Source: Bergeyella porcorum
GTDB lineage: Bacteria > Bacteroidota > Bacteroidia > Flavobacteriales > Weeksellaceae
Direction: 5' to 3'
NCBI RefSeq assembly: GCF_042427575.1
Contig: NZ_JBHMFD010000024.1
Coordinates: forward strand, 1 to 16,205
DNA length: 16,205 nucleotides
This document shows, in pieces, positions 1-7,173 of the stretch (its first letter is position 1; every line of letters starts with the position of its first letter). The notes below the pieces were generated by a model. It did no database searches, was not told where the DNA came from, and worked only from the letters and a program-made list of their open reading frames with translations. The position numbers were made by a program, and so were the translations under genes.

Positions 1-254
1 CTGTTGCTAAAAGAAATGAACCTTTTGTAAAATTAATCTCTTGATTATTTGTTTTTATCTTAGAATGCTCTGGCGGACAACTACAAGGCTAATGCGTCCT
101 TTACAGTAAACAACACAATCGCTTCATTATCGTTTCTAAATACCAAACCTCCCTTTCTATATCCAAAGAGGGAGGTTTCACATCTATTCTTCCACATTTT
201 TCAGTGCCATTAGCAAATTGTTCAAAAAAGTACGTCAAATTTTGTATTCTTCCA
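1..254. other. Intergenic stretch, no convincing gene
   Basis: No protein-coding gene is supported here. A plus-strand frame that is open from the window edge ends with TGA at 42-44 (last residues VAKRNEPFVKLIS) and could be the tail of a gene outside the window, but 13 residues are too few to judge. The only clear structure is the hairpin at 145-178, described separately. The rest is A/T-rich with no tRNA-like or promoter-like pattern that I can see. Confidence 0.4.
145..178 (-). terminator. Hairpin, likely terminator of the SNF2 gene
   Basis: AAACCTCCCT at 145-154 pairs perfectly with AGGGAGGTTT at 169-178, and two further pairs, one of them G-T, can extend the stem inward. It lies 77 bp past the stop of the minus-strand SNF2 gene. 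No strong T-run follows on either strand, so termination efficiency is uncertain. It could also be a dispersed intergenic hairpin. Confidence 0.5.
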
Positions 255-2273
255 CTACGAAAATAGTTTTTTAATATCTTCTTTATCAAAAGATTTAGGT
301 TTATCGTCTATGGTGATGATACTATCGGCTACAAGGCGTTTTTTGGTTTGCAAGCTTGCGATTTTTTCTTCGATGGTATCTCGGCAAATCATTCGGTATG
401 CCATCACTTTTTTAGTCTGACCGATGCGATAACAGCGGTCTATGGCTTGATTTTCTACGGCAGGATTCCACCACGGATCTACCAAGAATACATAGTCGGC
501 TTCGGTAAGATTTAATCCTGTTCCGCCGGCTTTCAGACTAATGAGAAAAACCCTAACTTGAGGATTATTCTGAAAATTCTCCACCTTATCTTGGCGATTT
601 TTGGTCTGTCCGTCTAAATATTCATATACTATATTTTCGGCATCTAATCGTTTTTTTATCAGCTGCAGCATTCCTACAAACTGTGAGAAAACCAATATTT
701 TATGCTTTCCTGTTTTCTCTTTTATAATTTGGGTGAGATTGTCTAGCTTTATAGAAGAATTACCATAGTCCTCCTCATCGTTAATCAATGCAGTAGAGTT
801 ACAGATTTGCCTAAGTTTGGTGAGTCCTTCTAAAATATACATTTGCGAGTTGGCAACGCCGTTTTCTTCCACTTGTTTAAGTAAATAATCCCTGATTTTC
901 AACTTGTACGCATCATACACTTTGCGTTGATGTGTATCCATTTCGCAATATATCACGCTTTCGGTTTTTTCAGGAAGTTCGGTAGCCACTTGCTCTTTGG
1001 TTCTCCTTAAAATAAAAGGATTAATAATGCGATTTAGCATATTAGAAACAGCTACATCTGCCTCTTTGTCTATATAATCCGAAAATTCTTTACGAAAATG
1101 TGTCATCGTCCCCAATAGACCTGGGTTCACAAAATTCAGCTGTGCATATAGGTCGAAAGTATTATTTTCAATCGGTGTACCCGTAAGTACTAATCGGTTG
1201 TGAGCTTGGAGCAAACGCACCGCCTTGTATCGTTTGGAATTTGGGTTTTTAATTGCCTGACTTTCATCTAAAATAAGGTAATTGAAGGGGTAATTTTTCA
1301 GGGTTTCTACATCGTTCAGAATCGAGCCATAGGTAGAAATAATTACATCGTATTTGTCAAAACTACTGAAATCGTCCATTCGTTTGTTACCTATGAAAGA
1401 AAGCACTTTCATTTTGGGGCAAAATTTTTCTATTTCAGAAATCCAATTGAAAATCAACGATGTGGGTGCTACAATAAGAGAAGGTTTTGCCTTCGGATTT
1501 TTGTTTTTGAGGTATTGCAAAAAGGTGATGGTTTGCAATGTTTTTCCCAATCCCATATCATCAGCCAGACAACCTCCGATTTGATTTTCTTCTAAAAAAG
1601 CCATCCAGTTCAACCCTTCTTGCTGATACGGACGCAGTTGAGCCTTTATTTGTTTAGGCACTTCTACATTCGGAATGTCTTTTAGGTGCAATAACCGTTG
1701 TTGTTTTTGGTATAATTGTTCGAAAAAATCGGGTTTTTGGTGTAGTTCTTCATACAACTCGTCTAATATACCAAATTGATAATTAGACAGTTGAATAGCG
1801 TTCTTTTTTACTTCACCAGCCTTGAAATACACTGCAAATTTCTTCATCCAATCTTCGGGTAATACCCCCAAAGTACCATCACCCAAGGCTACATAATTGC
1901 TTTTTTTGATGAATGATTGTTGTAAATCTTTAAGGCTAACCTTTTGATTTCCAAACTGAATGTCAATTTTAATATCGAACCAATCAATCCCTGATTCTAA
2001 GTTTACAGAAATATTGGGTTTATTGATATTAAATCGGAAAGACTTCAGATTGTTTGCCCCAAAAACTTGTACACCACTACTTTTTAGTTTTTCCACAGAA
2101 TGCAACAGCCAATAGTTTTCTAGCAACTGCTCGGGTTGTAAGTAAAAAATATTTCCTTGTTGCTGAAAATCAGTGTGTAAATTGCGTATTTCTTCCAAAA
2201 ATTCGTCCTCATAAGCCTCGTTTCGAGCAATGTATTCCACGAGGTTAGCGGTAGACATATCTGCCGTAAGCAA
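255..2273 (-). CDS. SNF2-family helicase, C-terminal ATPase part of the split gene
   Basis: This is an SF2 SNF2 ATPase core, a DNA translocase that uses ATP. Numbering from the TTG at 2271-2273, Walker A DDMGLGKT is at about 238-245, motif Ia LIVAPTSL at 266-273, the Walker B/DExx box DESQ at 336-339, motif III LVLTGTPIENN at 361-371, helicase-C KILVFSQF at about 525-532, motif V SLKAGGTGLNLT at 579-590 and motif VI QAIDRCYRIGQ at 609-619. Every catalytic motif is intact. The first 200 residues are the linker that normally joins SWIM fingers to the ATPase. If it is translated separately, the TTG at 2273 or the ATG at 2256-2258 would be the start, but neither has a clear ribosome-binding site. 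The frame is really open up to the TAA at 2370, so this is best read as the 3' half of one broken gene. Confidence 0.85.
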   Translation of the reverse strand: MLTADMSTANLVEYIARNEAYEDEFLEEIRNLHTDFQQQGNIFYLQPEQLLENYWLLHSVEKLKSSGVQVFGANNLKSFRFNINKPNISVNLESGIDWFDIKIDIQFGNQKVSLKDLQQSFIKKSNYVALGDGTLGVLPEDWMKKFAVYFKAGEVKKNAIQLSNYQFGILDELYEELHQKPDFFEQLYQKQQRLLHLKDIPNVEVPKQIKAQLRPYQQEGLNWMAFLEENQIGGCLADDMGLGKTLQTITFLQYLKNKNPKAKPSLIVAPTSLIFNWISEIEKFCPKMKVLSFIGNKRMDDFSSFDKYDVIISTYGSILNDVETLKNYPFNYLILDESQAIKNPNSKRYKAVRLLQAHNRLVLTGTPIENNTFDLYAQLNFVNPGLLGTMTHFRKEFSDYIDKEADVAVSNMLNRIINPFILRRTKEQVATELPEKTESVIYCEMDTHQRKVYDAYKLKIRDYLLKQVEENGVANSQMYILEGLTKLRQICNSTALINDEEDYGNSSIKLDNLTQIIKEKTGKHKILVFSQFVGMLQLIKKRLDAENIVYEYLDGQTKNRQDKVENFQNNPQVRVFLISLKAGGTGLNLTEADYVFLVDPWWNPAVENQAIDRCYRIGQTKKVMAYRMICRDTIEEKIASLQTKKRLVADSIITIDDKPKSFDKEDIKKLFS

Positions 2274-2369
2274 CTCTTTGGAATATAGCGGAATAAGCGT
2301 TTCTCCATATTTTACAAAAGGTTTTAAAACGACAAAATCTTCTGCTGTTTCGGAAATGTATAAATGTTT

Positions 2370-3923
2370 TTATAATTGATTTTCTTCAATTTTTTTAGGC
2401 GATTTTTTCAGTATTTTTGAAGTTACTTCGTAATATCGGCTTAATGGTTTTATCACTTTTTCAAAGAGATTTTGAACATCGTCTTTAAAAAAATGGAGTG
2501 TTTCCACATCTTTAAATCTTTGTAAATCAGAAGACAATCTAGGGTTTGAGACAGGATACAAATTCTCTTCGTATTGCACAAAAAACGGAGCTACTCTTAT
2601 TTTTTTGGTTTTGAGCAAATGTTTTTTTTCGCCCACTTCTATCCTCGGTATAAGCTGATAGACTTCTTCCGCTTCTTTCAGTTCGAAAAATAAGCGAATA
2701 GGCTCTTTTACTATAGTCAATTTTTCTAAGTTTTTTCGAGCAAACGAGTCTCTTTCGTCTTTGGAATAGATAAAAAAAGGCGGTTGATGTGTGAGAATTT
2801 CACTCAAAATCTGTACACCTAATTTAAAATCTCTGTTTTTTCTTGCATCAATAAGGTTCATTCCTTTATTGACTTTTGAAATGGCTAAAATTTGCTCATC
2901 AGTAAAGGATTTATCTTGATATAAGGAAGAATCGTAATCGAAAATGCGTTTAATTTTTGACGAAAAATCGGTTTTATCTTTGTTGAATTTTGCGGAAATA
3001 GGAAAAAATTGGCTAAAATCTTCTTTGTAATATCCAATACAGAACCCAATACCTTCTTCTTGATTTTCAATGTTTTGAAACGGAATTTCGGGATATTCAT
3101 CGCCTTTGATTTCTTCCTTAAAAATTTCAGAAAAATCATCTATCGCAATGAGGTTTGGGTATTTAGATTCTAATTTTGGACCTTCCGGGGTGAGTTGAAC
3201 AGCATAAAATCGATGAAATTCCTCCACTGACTGAAGTTTTCTTTCTTGTACATAATTGGCAATCAGGTTATTTTCATAATCTTTTGCAAAAAACAAAGTT
3301 CCAAATCTTTCTCCAATATAATCAAAAACAAAAAGCCGATGTTCACACATATCCCTTTCATTGCACGAGCAGGAAGTAAAGAGTTTTTTGCCATCATCGG
3401 AGCGAGTGATCTTCACTTGTGAAGCTTGCCAATCTTGTGTGCTTACCTCAATTCTATCATACGACAACAAATTGAATTTCAAACCTATATAAATTTTTCG
3501 TGACCAAGATGTTCGTTTTGAAATTTCATCAACATCAAATTTCCCGTCTTCTTCAAGCAAAATTTCACCTTTTTTATACTCGGCTTTTTTGGTAGATTTT
3601 TTGGTATTTTCAGGGATAGGTTTCTCTTCTTTTATTTTCAAAAAGCCCTTGTCTAAGGCAATACCCAATCTGCCGATAGCAGCAATGATATGCTTACAAA
3701 TTCCGTCATAATCATAGGGACAAGAACAATAAGTTTCTTTAATCTCCCCTTTTTTATCCACCTCTATTTCAATATCATACAAATAATCCGAATTTCCTTC
3801 ACAACTGTATCGAAAACTATTTTCGTCAGAGGATTCTAATTTTACATAAACTTGTTCGGCTCTTTTTCGAGTTTTTACATCACTGTTTTTGACGATGTAT
3901 TTATGAAATAATTCGGTGTACAT
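2370..3923 (-). CDS. SWIM zinc-finger protein, N-terminal part of the split SNF2 helicase
   Basis: This encodes 517 residues from the ATG at 3921-3923 to the premature TAA at 2370-2372. Two SWIM-type zinc-binding motifs are visible: CSCPYDYDGICKH (C66, C68, C76, H78; CxC-x7-CxH) and CSCNERDMCEH (C185, C187, C193, H195; CxC-x5-CxH). SWIM domains bind DNA or protein and commonly occur at the N-terminus of bacterial SNF2 helicases. The rest is a lysine/glutamate-rich linker with no catalytic motif, so alone it can at most bind nucleic acid or protein. The reading frame resumes in phase after the stop and runs into the ATPase part. No good TAnnTTTG promoter is visible upstream. The nearest -7-like sequence is an imperfect TATTTTTA at 3937-3944. 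Confidence 0.85.
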   Translation of the reverse strand: MYTELFHKYIVKNSDVKTRKRAEQVYVKLESSDENSFRYSCEGNSDYLYDIEIEVDKKGEIKETYCSCPYDYDGICKHIIAAIGRLGIALDKGFLKIKEEKPIPENTKKSTKKAEYKKGEILLEEDGKFDVDEISKRTSWSRKIYIGLKFNLLSYDRIEVSTQDWQASQVKITRSDDGKKLFTSCSCNERDMCEHRLFVFDYIGERFGTLFFAKDYENNLIANYVQERKLQSVEEFHRFYAVQLTPEGPKLESKYPNLIAIDDFSEIFKEEIKGDEYPEIPFQNIENQEEGIGFCIGYYKEDFSQFFPISAKFNKDKTDFSSKIKRIFDYDSSLYQDKSFTDEQILAISKVNKGMNLIDARKNRDFKLGVQILSEILTHQPPFFIYSKDERDSFARKNLEKLTIVKEPIRLFFELKEAEEVYQLIPRIEVGEKKHLLKTKKIRVAPFFVQYEENLYPVSNPRLSSDLQRFKDVETLHFFKDDVQNLFEKVIKPLSRYYEVTSKILKKSPKKIEENQL

Positions 3924-4142
3924 TTTTGTGATTTACTAAAAATATTATGCTCATTTTTCAACTAATTATTTACAACTATTACTCATTTTTAAGTAACAAT
4001 AGGATGGATTAAAGCAGTAAATTTACACTTCAATACTAAATCATCTCAATTTCGAAAGATTGTTTCTACTACCAAACGCGTCACTCATTTTGCGAAAATA
4101 TAATTTTTTTTTAGAATTTTCATAATATGATCATCTTACAGG
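3924..4142. other. Intergenic region upstream of the SNF2 gene
   Basis: This is very A/T-rich, with no open reading frame of interest and no RNA gene that I recognise. It must contain the promoter of the minus-strand SNF2 gene, but I find no full TTG/TAnnTTTG pair. Confidence 0.4.
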
Positions 4143-4295
4143 TAGGCTAAACGCACGAAATTATATTTTGAAGACATTTGACAATTACACATATTGAATA
4201 TCAGATATTATAATTTAGCCTTGATTGACTAAGAAAGTAACGAAGATACAAACCGCTAGTTATTAACATTTTATAAATTCCGTTCGTTTAGCCTA
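4143..4295. mobile_element. MITE-like element with 20-bp imperfect terminal inverted repeats
   Basis: The left end TAGGCTAAACGCACGAAATT (4143-4162) matches the reverse complement of the right end AATTCCGTTCGTTTAGCCTA (4276-4295) at 18 of 20 positions. If the outermost TA on each side is taken as target duplication, the element is 149 bp (4145-4293) with GGCTAAACG...CGTTTAGCC ends. A TA target is typical of IS630/Tc1-mariner transposition. The interior is A/T-rich and too short for a transposase, so the element would be non-autonomous. It could instead be a fortuitous long-range hairpin. Confidence 0.5.
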
Positions 4296-4297
4296 AC

Positions 4298-4334
4298 AAA
4301 CAAAGCGAAAACCTCATCGGCTTCCGCTTTGTTT
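4298..4334 (-). terminator. Copy 1 of the dispersed 37-nt hairpin terminator
   Basis: Read on the minus strand, AAACAAAGCGGAAGCC pairs along its full length (two G-U pairs) with GGTTTTCGCTTTGTTT around the loop GATGA. The arms start with A-runs and end with T-runs, so it can work in both directions. It sits about 50 bp past the stop of the degraded oxidoreductase tail. The same hairpin recurs at 5344, 6818 and 11512. Confidence 0.75.
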
Positions 4335-4384
4335 TAGAAAATAAAGGCGTATGCGATACGCCCTTACTGATAATCAAAAATATT

Positions 4385-4520
4385 TTACAAATGCTCCAAA
4401 CTCAAAACGGTTTTGCCTTGTTAGGGTTGGTGAGCGATTTTGTGTAAGGCTTCGCCGGCTTGTTCAAACGGAAAAACGCTGTCAATAGAGGGTTTTACCT
4501 GATGTTGCTCCAATATTTTA
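4385..4520 (-). pseudogene. C-terminal remnant of a quinone-oxidoreductase-like gene
   Basis: Read on the minus strand, this encodes about the last 45 residues of the medium-chain oxidoreductase found intact at 11595-12602 (recognisable: KPSIDSVFPFEQAGEALHKIAH, ending TVLSLEHL). The former Ser codon TCA, at 11631-11633 in the intact copy, is TAA at 4421-4423 here. The 5' 290 codons are absent, so it cannot encode a working enzyme. It directly follows the 4546 gene. It is either the remnant of a deleted second copy or a segment moved here by recombination. Confidence 0.85.
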
Positions 4521-4545
4521 TTGATTTTAAAGCAATTGCTAATCA

Positions 4546-5295
4546 CTAAATGTGATATTTTCTATTGATTTTAATCGTGTTTTCGTGGCTAAAATCACCA
4601 TCTGCCAAAGTAACAAAGTTGTTCATCATTTCTTTGCGGTTTTGTGTAACGCTTTCTGTGGTTTGGGAAGATTTTGCTTTTACCTCGCGAAGTTCATCGA
4701 TGGTATAGTCGCAACAATAGCCTGCCGAACAAGGCTGTTGTGTCCACGAATTTGCTAAATTACCATTGTCATAAGAATCAAAACCGCAGTCATCTACAAG
4801 TTGCATTACAATCTCTTTTTGCTTTTGGTCATCGCCAGCTACCTGAATCACCAATCGGTTAGGACTTCCTTTAGGTTTGCCTAATTCTGCCAATGAAAAG
4901 GCTAATATCGAGTTAAAGGCTTTTACCACCGAACGCCCAATTTGCTCCGATACCCAAACACTTTCTACTTTTCCGTTGTCAATATCTGTGATTTTTTCGG
5001 GACGAATTTCAGGGTAGTAATTTGCTGTATCTACCACAATAGTCTCTTTGGGAAGTACTTCAAACAGATGTTTTGGAAATTGCTCAATGGCTGATGGTGG
5101 TACAGAAAGAATCACCACCTCTGCCCCTTGCATTACTGTCTCTACGCTGTGGGCTGTAGCTCCTATCTCTTGGGCAAAAGGCGTTACTGCTTCTTTCCCT
5201 CCCGAATTGGCAACGCTTACTTGGTGTCCTGCTTTTATTAATTGTTTTGCTATTGTCCCACCAATAGCTCCTACACCAATAACACTAATTTTCAT
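4546..5295 (-). CDS. NAD(P)-binding oxidoreductase, F420-dependent NADP reductase-like (249 aa)
   Basis: This is a Rossmann-fold NAD(P)-binding protein of the NADP oxidoreductase/coenzyme-F420-dependent family (COG2085-like), probably cytoplasmic. The N-terminal dinucleotide-binding motif is GVGAIG at residues 7-12. A typical VVDTANYYPEIRP segment lies at about 87-99 and VVKAFNSILAFSL at about 123-135, the positions where this family has its conserved NA/KAFN motif. F420 is not expected in Bacteroidota, so the substrate is unknown and a flavin or other carrier is possible. The ATG at 5293-5295 follows a TACCTTTG -7 box by about 25 nt. The neighbour at 5393 is a paralogue on the same strand with its own promoter. 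The C-terminus runs close to the rearrangement junction at 4520, so the last residues may differ from those of relatives. Confidence 0.8.
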   Translation of the reverse strand: MKISVIGVGAIGGTIAKQLIKAGHQVSVANSGGKEAVTPFAQEIGATAHSVETVMQGAEVVILSVPPSAIEQFPKHLFEVLPKETIVVDTANYYPEIRPEKITDIDNGKVESVWVSEQIGRSVVKAFNSILAFSLAELGKPKGSPNRLVIQVAGDDQKQKEIVMQLVDDCGFDSYDNGNLANSWTQQPCSAGYCCDYTIDELREVKAKSSQTTESVTQNRKEMMNNFVTLADGDFSHENTIKINRKYHI

Positions 5296-5320
5296 ACTTT
5301 TTCTATTCTAAAATTTGGGG

Positions 5321-5348
5321 CAAAGGTACATTTTTTTAGAAACAACAA
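5321..5348 (-). promoter_or_regulatory. Promoter for the 4546 gene
   Basis: On the minus strand, TTG (5346-5348), a 17-nt spacer, then TACCTTTG (5321-5328) fits the Bacteroidota -33/-7 consensus. Transcription would begin near 5314, about 19 nt before the ATG. The -33 box overlaps the hairpin that terminates the upstream paralogue. Confidence 0.6.
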
Positions 5349-5379
5349 AACGGAACCCTCATCGGCTTCCGCTTTGTTT
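5344..5379 (-). terminator. Copy 2 of the dispersed hairpin terminator
   Basis: On the minus strand AAACAAAGCGGAAGCC...GGGTTCCGTTTTGTT forms the same stem as the copy at 4298, with two mismatches. It begins 14 bp past the stop of the 5393 gene. Confidence 0.65.
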
Positions 5380-5392
5380 CAGGAATATAGAC

Positions 5393-6037
5393 TTAAATTT
5401 TCGCTTTTGCTTCCGCCAAAGTAACAGTTTTGCCCAACGCTCCAAACTCGTTCAGGTCGCCAAATACTTCCATACGGATAGCCGAATCCAATCCGCCAAT
5501 GTGCAGAGGTTCAAATCCGCTGTCTTTGATAAGTTGTTCTACTTCTGCGTTTTGTCCGTCGTTGTCAGCATAAAACAATACGGCTCTTTCGGGCTGTTGG
5601 TAAGCGGCATTTATGAGCGAATTGGCACTTAAACTAGCGAAAGCTTTTACCAATTTCGCCCCTTGTGGAAGTTTAGCCGATAAAATCTCTCCTGCCGATT
5701 CTTTCTCGCCAATGATTTTCTTTAAGCCTCCATCTTCAAGAAGAGCAATAGGATTTGAAGGGTCAATGAGGGTTTTACCTTTCAACTCATTTGCATATTG
5801 CTCAATAAATTCTCCAAGTGGTTGAAAATAAATAGCAGGCAGGATTATATCTGCTTCTTTCAAGGCGGTAGCAATGTCTTTTACGGTTGCCGATTGCCAT
5901 TGTTTAGCGATTTCGTTTGTTTGGGCAATATCACGTCCCACTACGATAAACGGACGACCAGATTTGTTGAGGTTTTCGGCTACTGCCTTACCGATGTTTC
6001 CCAAGCCAATGATGGCTATTTTTACTGAATTTTGCAT
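5393..6037 (-). CDS. NAD(P)-binding oxidoreductase, F420-reductase-like paralogue (214 aa)
   Basis: This is a second Rossmann-fold protein of the same broad family as the 4546 product. Its dinucleotide-binding motif is GLGNIG at residues 11-16, followed by the beta-strand and acidic/basic pocket (VVGRD, about 32-36) that selects NAD(H) or NADP(H). A TLIDPSNPIAL segment lies at about 89-99 and KLVKAFASLSANSL at about 128-141. The protein is probably a cytoplasmic reductase whose substrate I cannot name. It is shorter than the 4546 product and lacks its Cys-rich C-terminal region. The ATG at 6035-6037 is preceded by a good promoter. The Crp-like regulator gene lies 128 bp upstream on the same strand and is a candidate regulator, but this is inference. 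Confidence 0.8.
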   Translation of the reverse strand: MQNSVKIAIIGLGNIGKAVAENLNKSGRPFIVVGRDIAQTNEIAKQWQSATVKDIATALKEADIILPAIYFQPLGEFIEQYANELKGKTLIDPSNPIALLEDGGLKKIIGEKESAGEILSAKLPQGAKLVKAFASLSANSLINAAYQQPERAVLFYADNDGQNAEVEQLIKDSGFEPLHIGGLDSAIRMEVFGDLNEFGALGKTVTLAEAKAKI

Positions 6038-6084
6038 CTTTATTTAATTTTAAAAAGTGAATAATTAGATTAAATTTTCTGATA

Positions 6085-6116
6085 CAAAGATACAGCGGTG
6101 ACAAGGCGAGAGCCAA
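6085..6116 (-). promoter_or_regulatory. Promoter for the 5393 gene
   Basis: On the minus strand TTG (6114-6116), a 21-nt spacer and TATCTTTG (6085-6092) match the Bacteroidota -33/-7 pattern. The predicted transcript starts near 6078, giving a leader of about 40 nt. Confidence 0.55.
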
Positions 6117-6121
6117 TGAAG

Positions 6122-6154
6122 TAGTTTAAGAAATAGGCTTAATATAGTTTAAGA
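6122..6154 (-). promoter_or_regulatory. Candidate activator site upstream of the 5393 promoter
   Basis: TAGTTTAAGA occurs at 6122-6131 and again at 6145-6154, a 23-bp period. Between them TTAAG-N7-CTTAA (6126-6142) forms a palindrome of Crp/Fnr-site-like size. The site lies just upstream of the -33 box, where an activator would sit, and next to a Crp-like gene. The protein-site link is inferred only. Confidence 0.35.
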
Positions 6155-6165
6155 TTTCAGTGAAA

Positions 6166-6765
6166 TTATCTGTCGTTTTTCAGCATTTCAGATTTTATTC
6201 TGCTTAAAAATTCGGGAGTAATACCCAGATATGCAGCAATTTGCGTTTGTGGTAAACGATTAAGCAAATGGGGGTATTTTTCAACAAAAGACAAGTAGCG
6301 ACTTTGGGCGGTAGAACTAATATTTTGCAATAATCGCTGTTGTAAAGTAGCGTAAGCCTTTTCGAGCAATACTCTGAAAATCAAGTTGAATTTTCGTGAT
6401 TTCTTATAAAGATATGTCAAATCTTGGAGATTGATTTGAAGTACCATTGTATCTTCAAGGGCATCAATATTTAATTCTGAAGGTAGATTACTATGGAAAC
6501 TATCATTGTCGTTTATCCACCAATTTTCCGAAGCAAATTGCAGAATATGTATCACCCCTTTGTCGTCTATTTTGTACATTCTAAGGCAACCTCGCACCAC
6601 AAAGTTAAAATACTTACACACATCGCCCTCTTGCAATACAAATTGGCGTTTTCGGTACAAGCGTGGTTTAAAGCACTCACTTACCCATTGTTGTTCGTTT
6701 TCTGTAAGAGGCACTATTTTTTGGAAATAATCGATTAAAGGTTGTGCAGCTTCCATACTCATCAT
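6166..6765 (-). CDS. Crp/Fnr-family transcriptional regulator
   Basis: This is a cyclic-nucleotide-binding-fold regulator with a C-terminal winged helix-turn-helix. Counting from the ATG at 6763-6765, the beta-barrel effector domain covers about residues 25-115 (RKRQFVLQEGDVCKYFNFVVRGCLRMY), then a dimerisation helix, then a DNA-reading region containing LPQTQIAAYLGITPEFLSRIKSEM, typical of the HTH_Crp_2 type. It lacks the Cys cluster of Fnr iron-sulfur sensors, so the signal is unknown. ATGs at 6763-6765, 6760-6762 and 6754-6756 are all possible. The promoter box at 6773-6780 is so close that the last (MEAAQPLIDYF) is attractive, and a GTG further out at 6798 lies in the promoter and is unlikely. 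The usual family length is about 190-200 aa, which fits. Confidence 0.85.
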   Translation of the reverse strand: MMSMEAAQPLIDYFQKIVPLTENEQQWVSECFKPRLYRKRQFVLQEGDVCKYFNFVVRGCLRMYKIDDKGVIHILQFASENWWINDNDSFHSNLPSELNIDALEDTMVLQINLQDLTYLYKKSRKFNLIFRVLLEKAYATLQQRLLQNISSTAQSRYLSFVEKYPHLLNRLPQTQIAAYLGITPEFLSRIKSEMLKNDR

Positions 6766-6772
6766 TTTTTTG

Positions 6773-6802
6773 CAAAAATAAAAGAATCTTTTTGACACTC
6801 AA
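6773..6802 (-). promoter_or_regulatory. Promoter for the Crp-like regulator gene
   Basis: On the minus strand TTG (6800-6802), a 19-nt spacer and TATTTTTG (6773-6780) give a full -33/-7 match. Transcription would start near 6767, leaving almost no leader before the first ATG and about 11 nt before the ATG at 6754-6756. Confidence 0.55.
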
Positions 6803-6817
6803 CAGATTTAAAAAAAT

Positions 6818-6852
6818 AAAACAAAGCGAAAACCTCATCGGCTTTTGCTTTT
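6818..6852 (-). terminator. Copy 3 of the dispersed hairpin terminator
   Basis: AAAGCGAAAACC (6823-6834) pairs with GGCTTTTGCTTT (6840-6851) around the loop TCATC, allowing G-U pairs, and is flanked by A and T runs. It is downstream of the truncated amidohydrolase gene and was probably its terminator. Confidence 0.65.
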
Positions 6853-6900
6853 AAAACACTCCTTTTGCTGTCAATCCGCAAAGTTTGTCATTGAAAGGTA

Positions 6901-7173
6901 TTACTTGATATTCAAAAATTTTTCGGCGTTCTTGTATCCGATTTTATCATTATCTTCAGCAGAAATAGAGGCTTCTTCGAGAAATTTGCGTGTATCTTTA
7001 TCTATCAGAAACGAATAATCGCCCGAATAGATAATACGGTCGGCTCCTATCTCCGAAATGCAAAACTTGAGTTGAGCCTCCGAAAACAATCCGCTTGGCG
7101 TGATAAAAATATTGGTTTTGTAGTAATCGGATATTTTGCGGGGTAAGTGGAGCGTTTTGGCATCAGTGAGTGC
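6901..7173 (-). pseudogene. C-terminal remnant of an Amidohydro_2-type amidohydrolase
   Basis: The minus-strand frame ending at TAA 6901-6903 is open back to a TGA at 7174-7176. It reads LHLPRKISDYYKTNIFITPSG and then ADRIIYSGDYSF, followed by a final helix ending NAEKFLNIK. The pattern ITPSGLFS...GADRIIYSGDYSF is the characteristic end of TIM-barrel metal-dependent amidohydrolases of the ACMS-decarboxylase-like family, including the late conserved Asp in SGDY. All metal ligands in the N-terminal barrel are missing, since a full protein is about 300-330 aa and only about 90 codons remain. There is no start codon with context. The truncation point near 7150-7175 marks the left edge of the foreign segment. 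Confidence 0.75.

Larger units (their letters stand above)
255..3923 (-). pseudogene. SWIM zinc-finger SNF2/RapA-like DNA helicase gene split by one in-frame TAA
   Basis: The N-terminal part (2370-3923) and the C-terminal part (255-2273) are in the same reading frame, separated only by a TAA at 2370-2372. After the stop the frame continues without interruption (KHLYISETAEDFVVL..., then ...LIPLYSKELLTADMS) into the helicase part, so the ancestral gene was about 1,222 codons. This matches the usual Bacteroidota architecture of N-terminal SWIM zinc fingers followed by an SNF2 ATPase. A single C-to-T change (CAA to TAA) would explain it. Either this is a true nonsense mutation, which leaves two polypeptides or a dead gene, or it is a sequence error. 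Proteins of this type are thought to be nucleic-acid translocases that remodel protein-DNA or polymerase complexes. Confidence 0.85.
4298..4520. repeat. Near-identical copy of the 3' end of the 11595 oxidoreductase gene plus its terminators
   Basis: This 223-bp stretch matches 11512-11730 (219 bp). I count seven substitutions and one 4-nt insertion (ATAA after 4340). The copy includes the 37-nt hairpin, a second hairpin GGCGTAT-GCG-ATACGCC (4346-4362; 11556-11572 in the other copy), the stop codon and the last ~45 codons of the oxidoreductase. Similarity ends abruptly at 4520/4521, where the tail of the 4546 gene region begins. Confidence 0.9.

Noticed and set aside
101..289. Minus-strand 62-codon frame overlapping the end of the SNF2 gene
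   Set aside because: It spans a hairpin and the start of another gene in a different frame, has no start context, and its middle is a translation of the terminator stem.
255..3923. Frameshift in the SNF2 gene
   Set aside because: The two halves are in the same frame. The distance between the stop at 2370 and the next start is a multiple of three and all intervening codons are sense.
6766..6798. GTG start for the Crp-like gene
   Set aside because: It would place the coding start within the promoter (-7 box at 6773-6780). ATGs inside are more likely.
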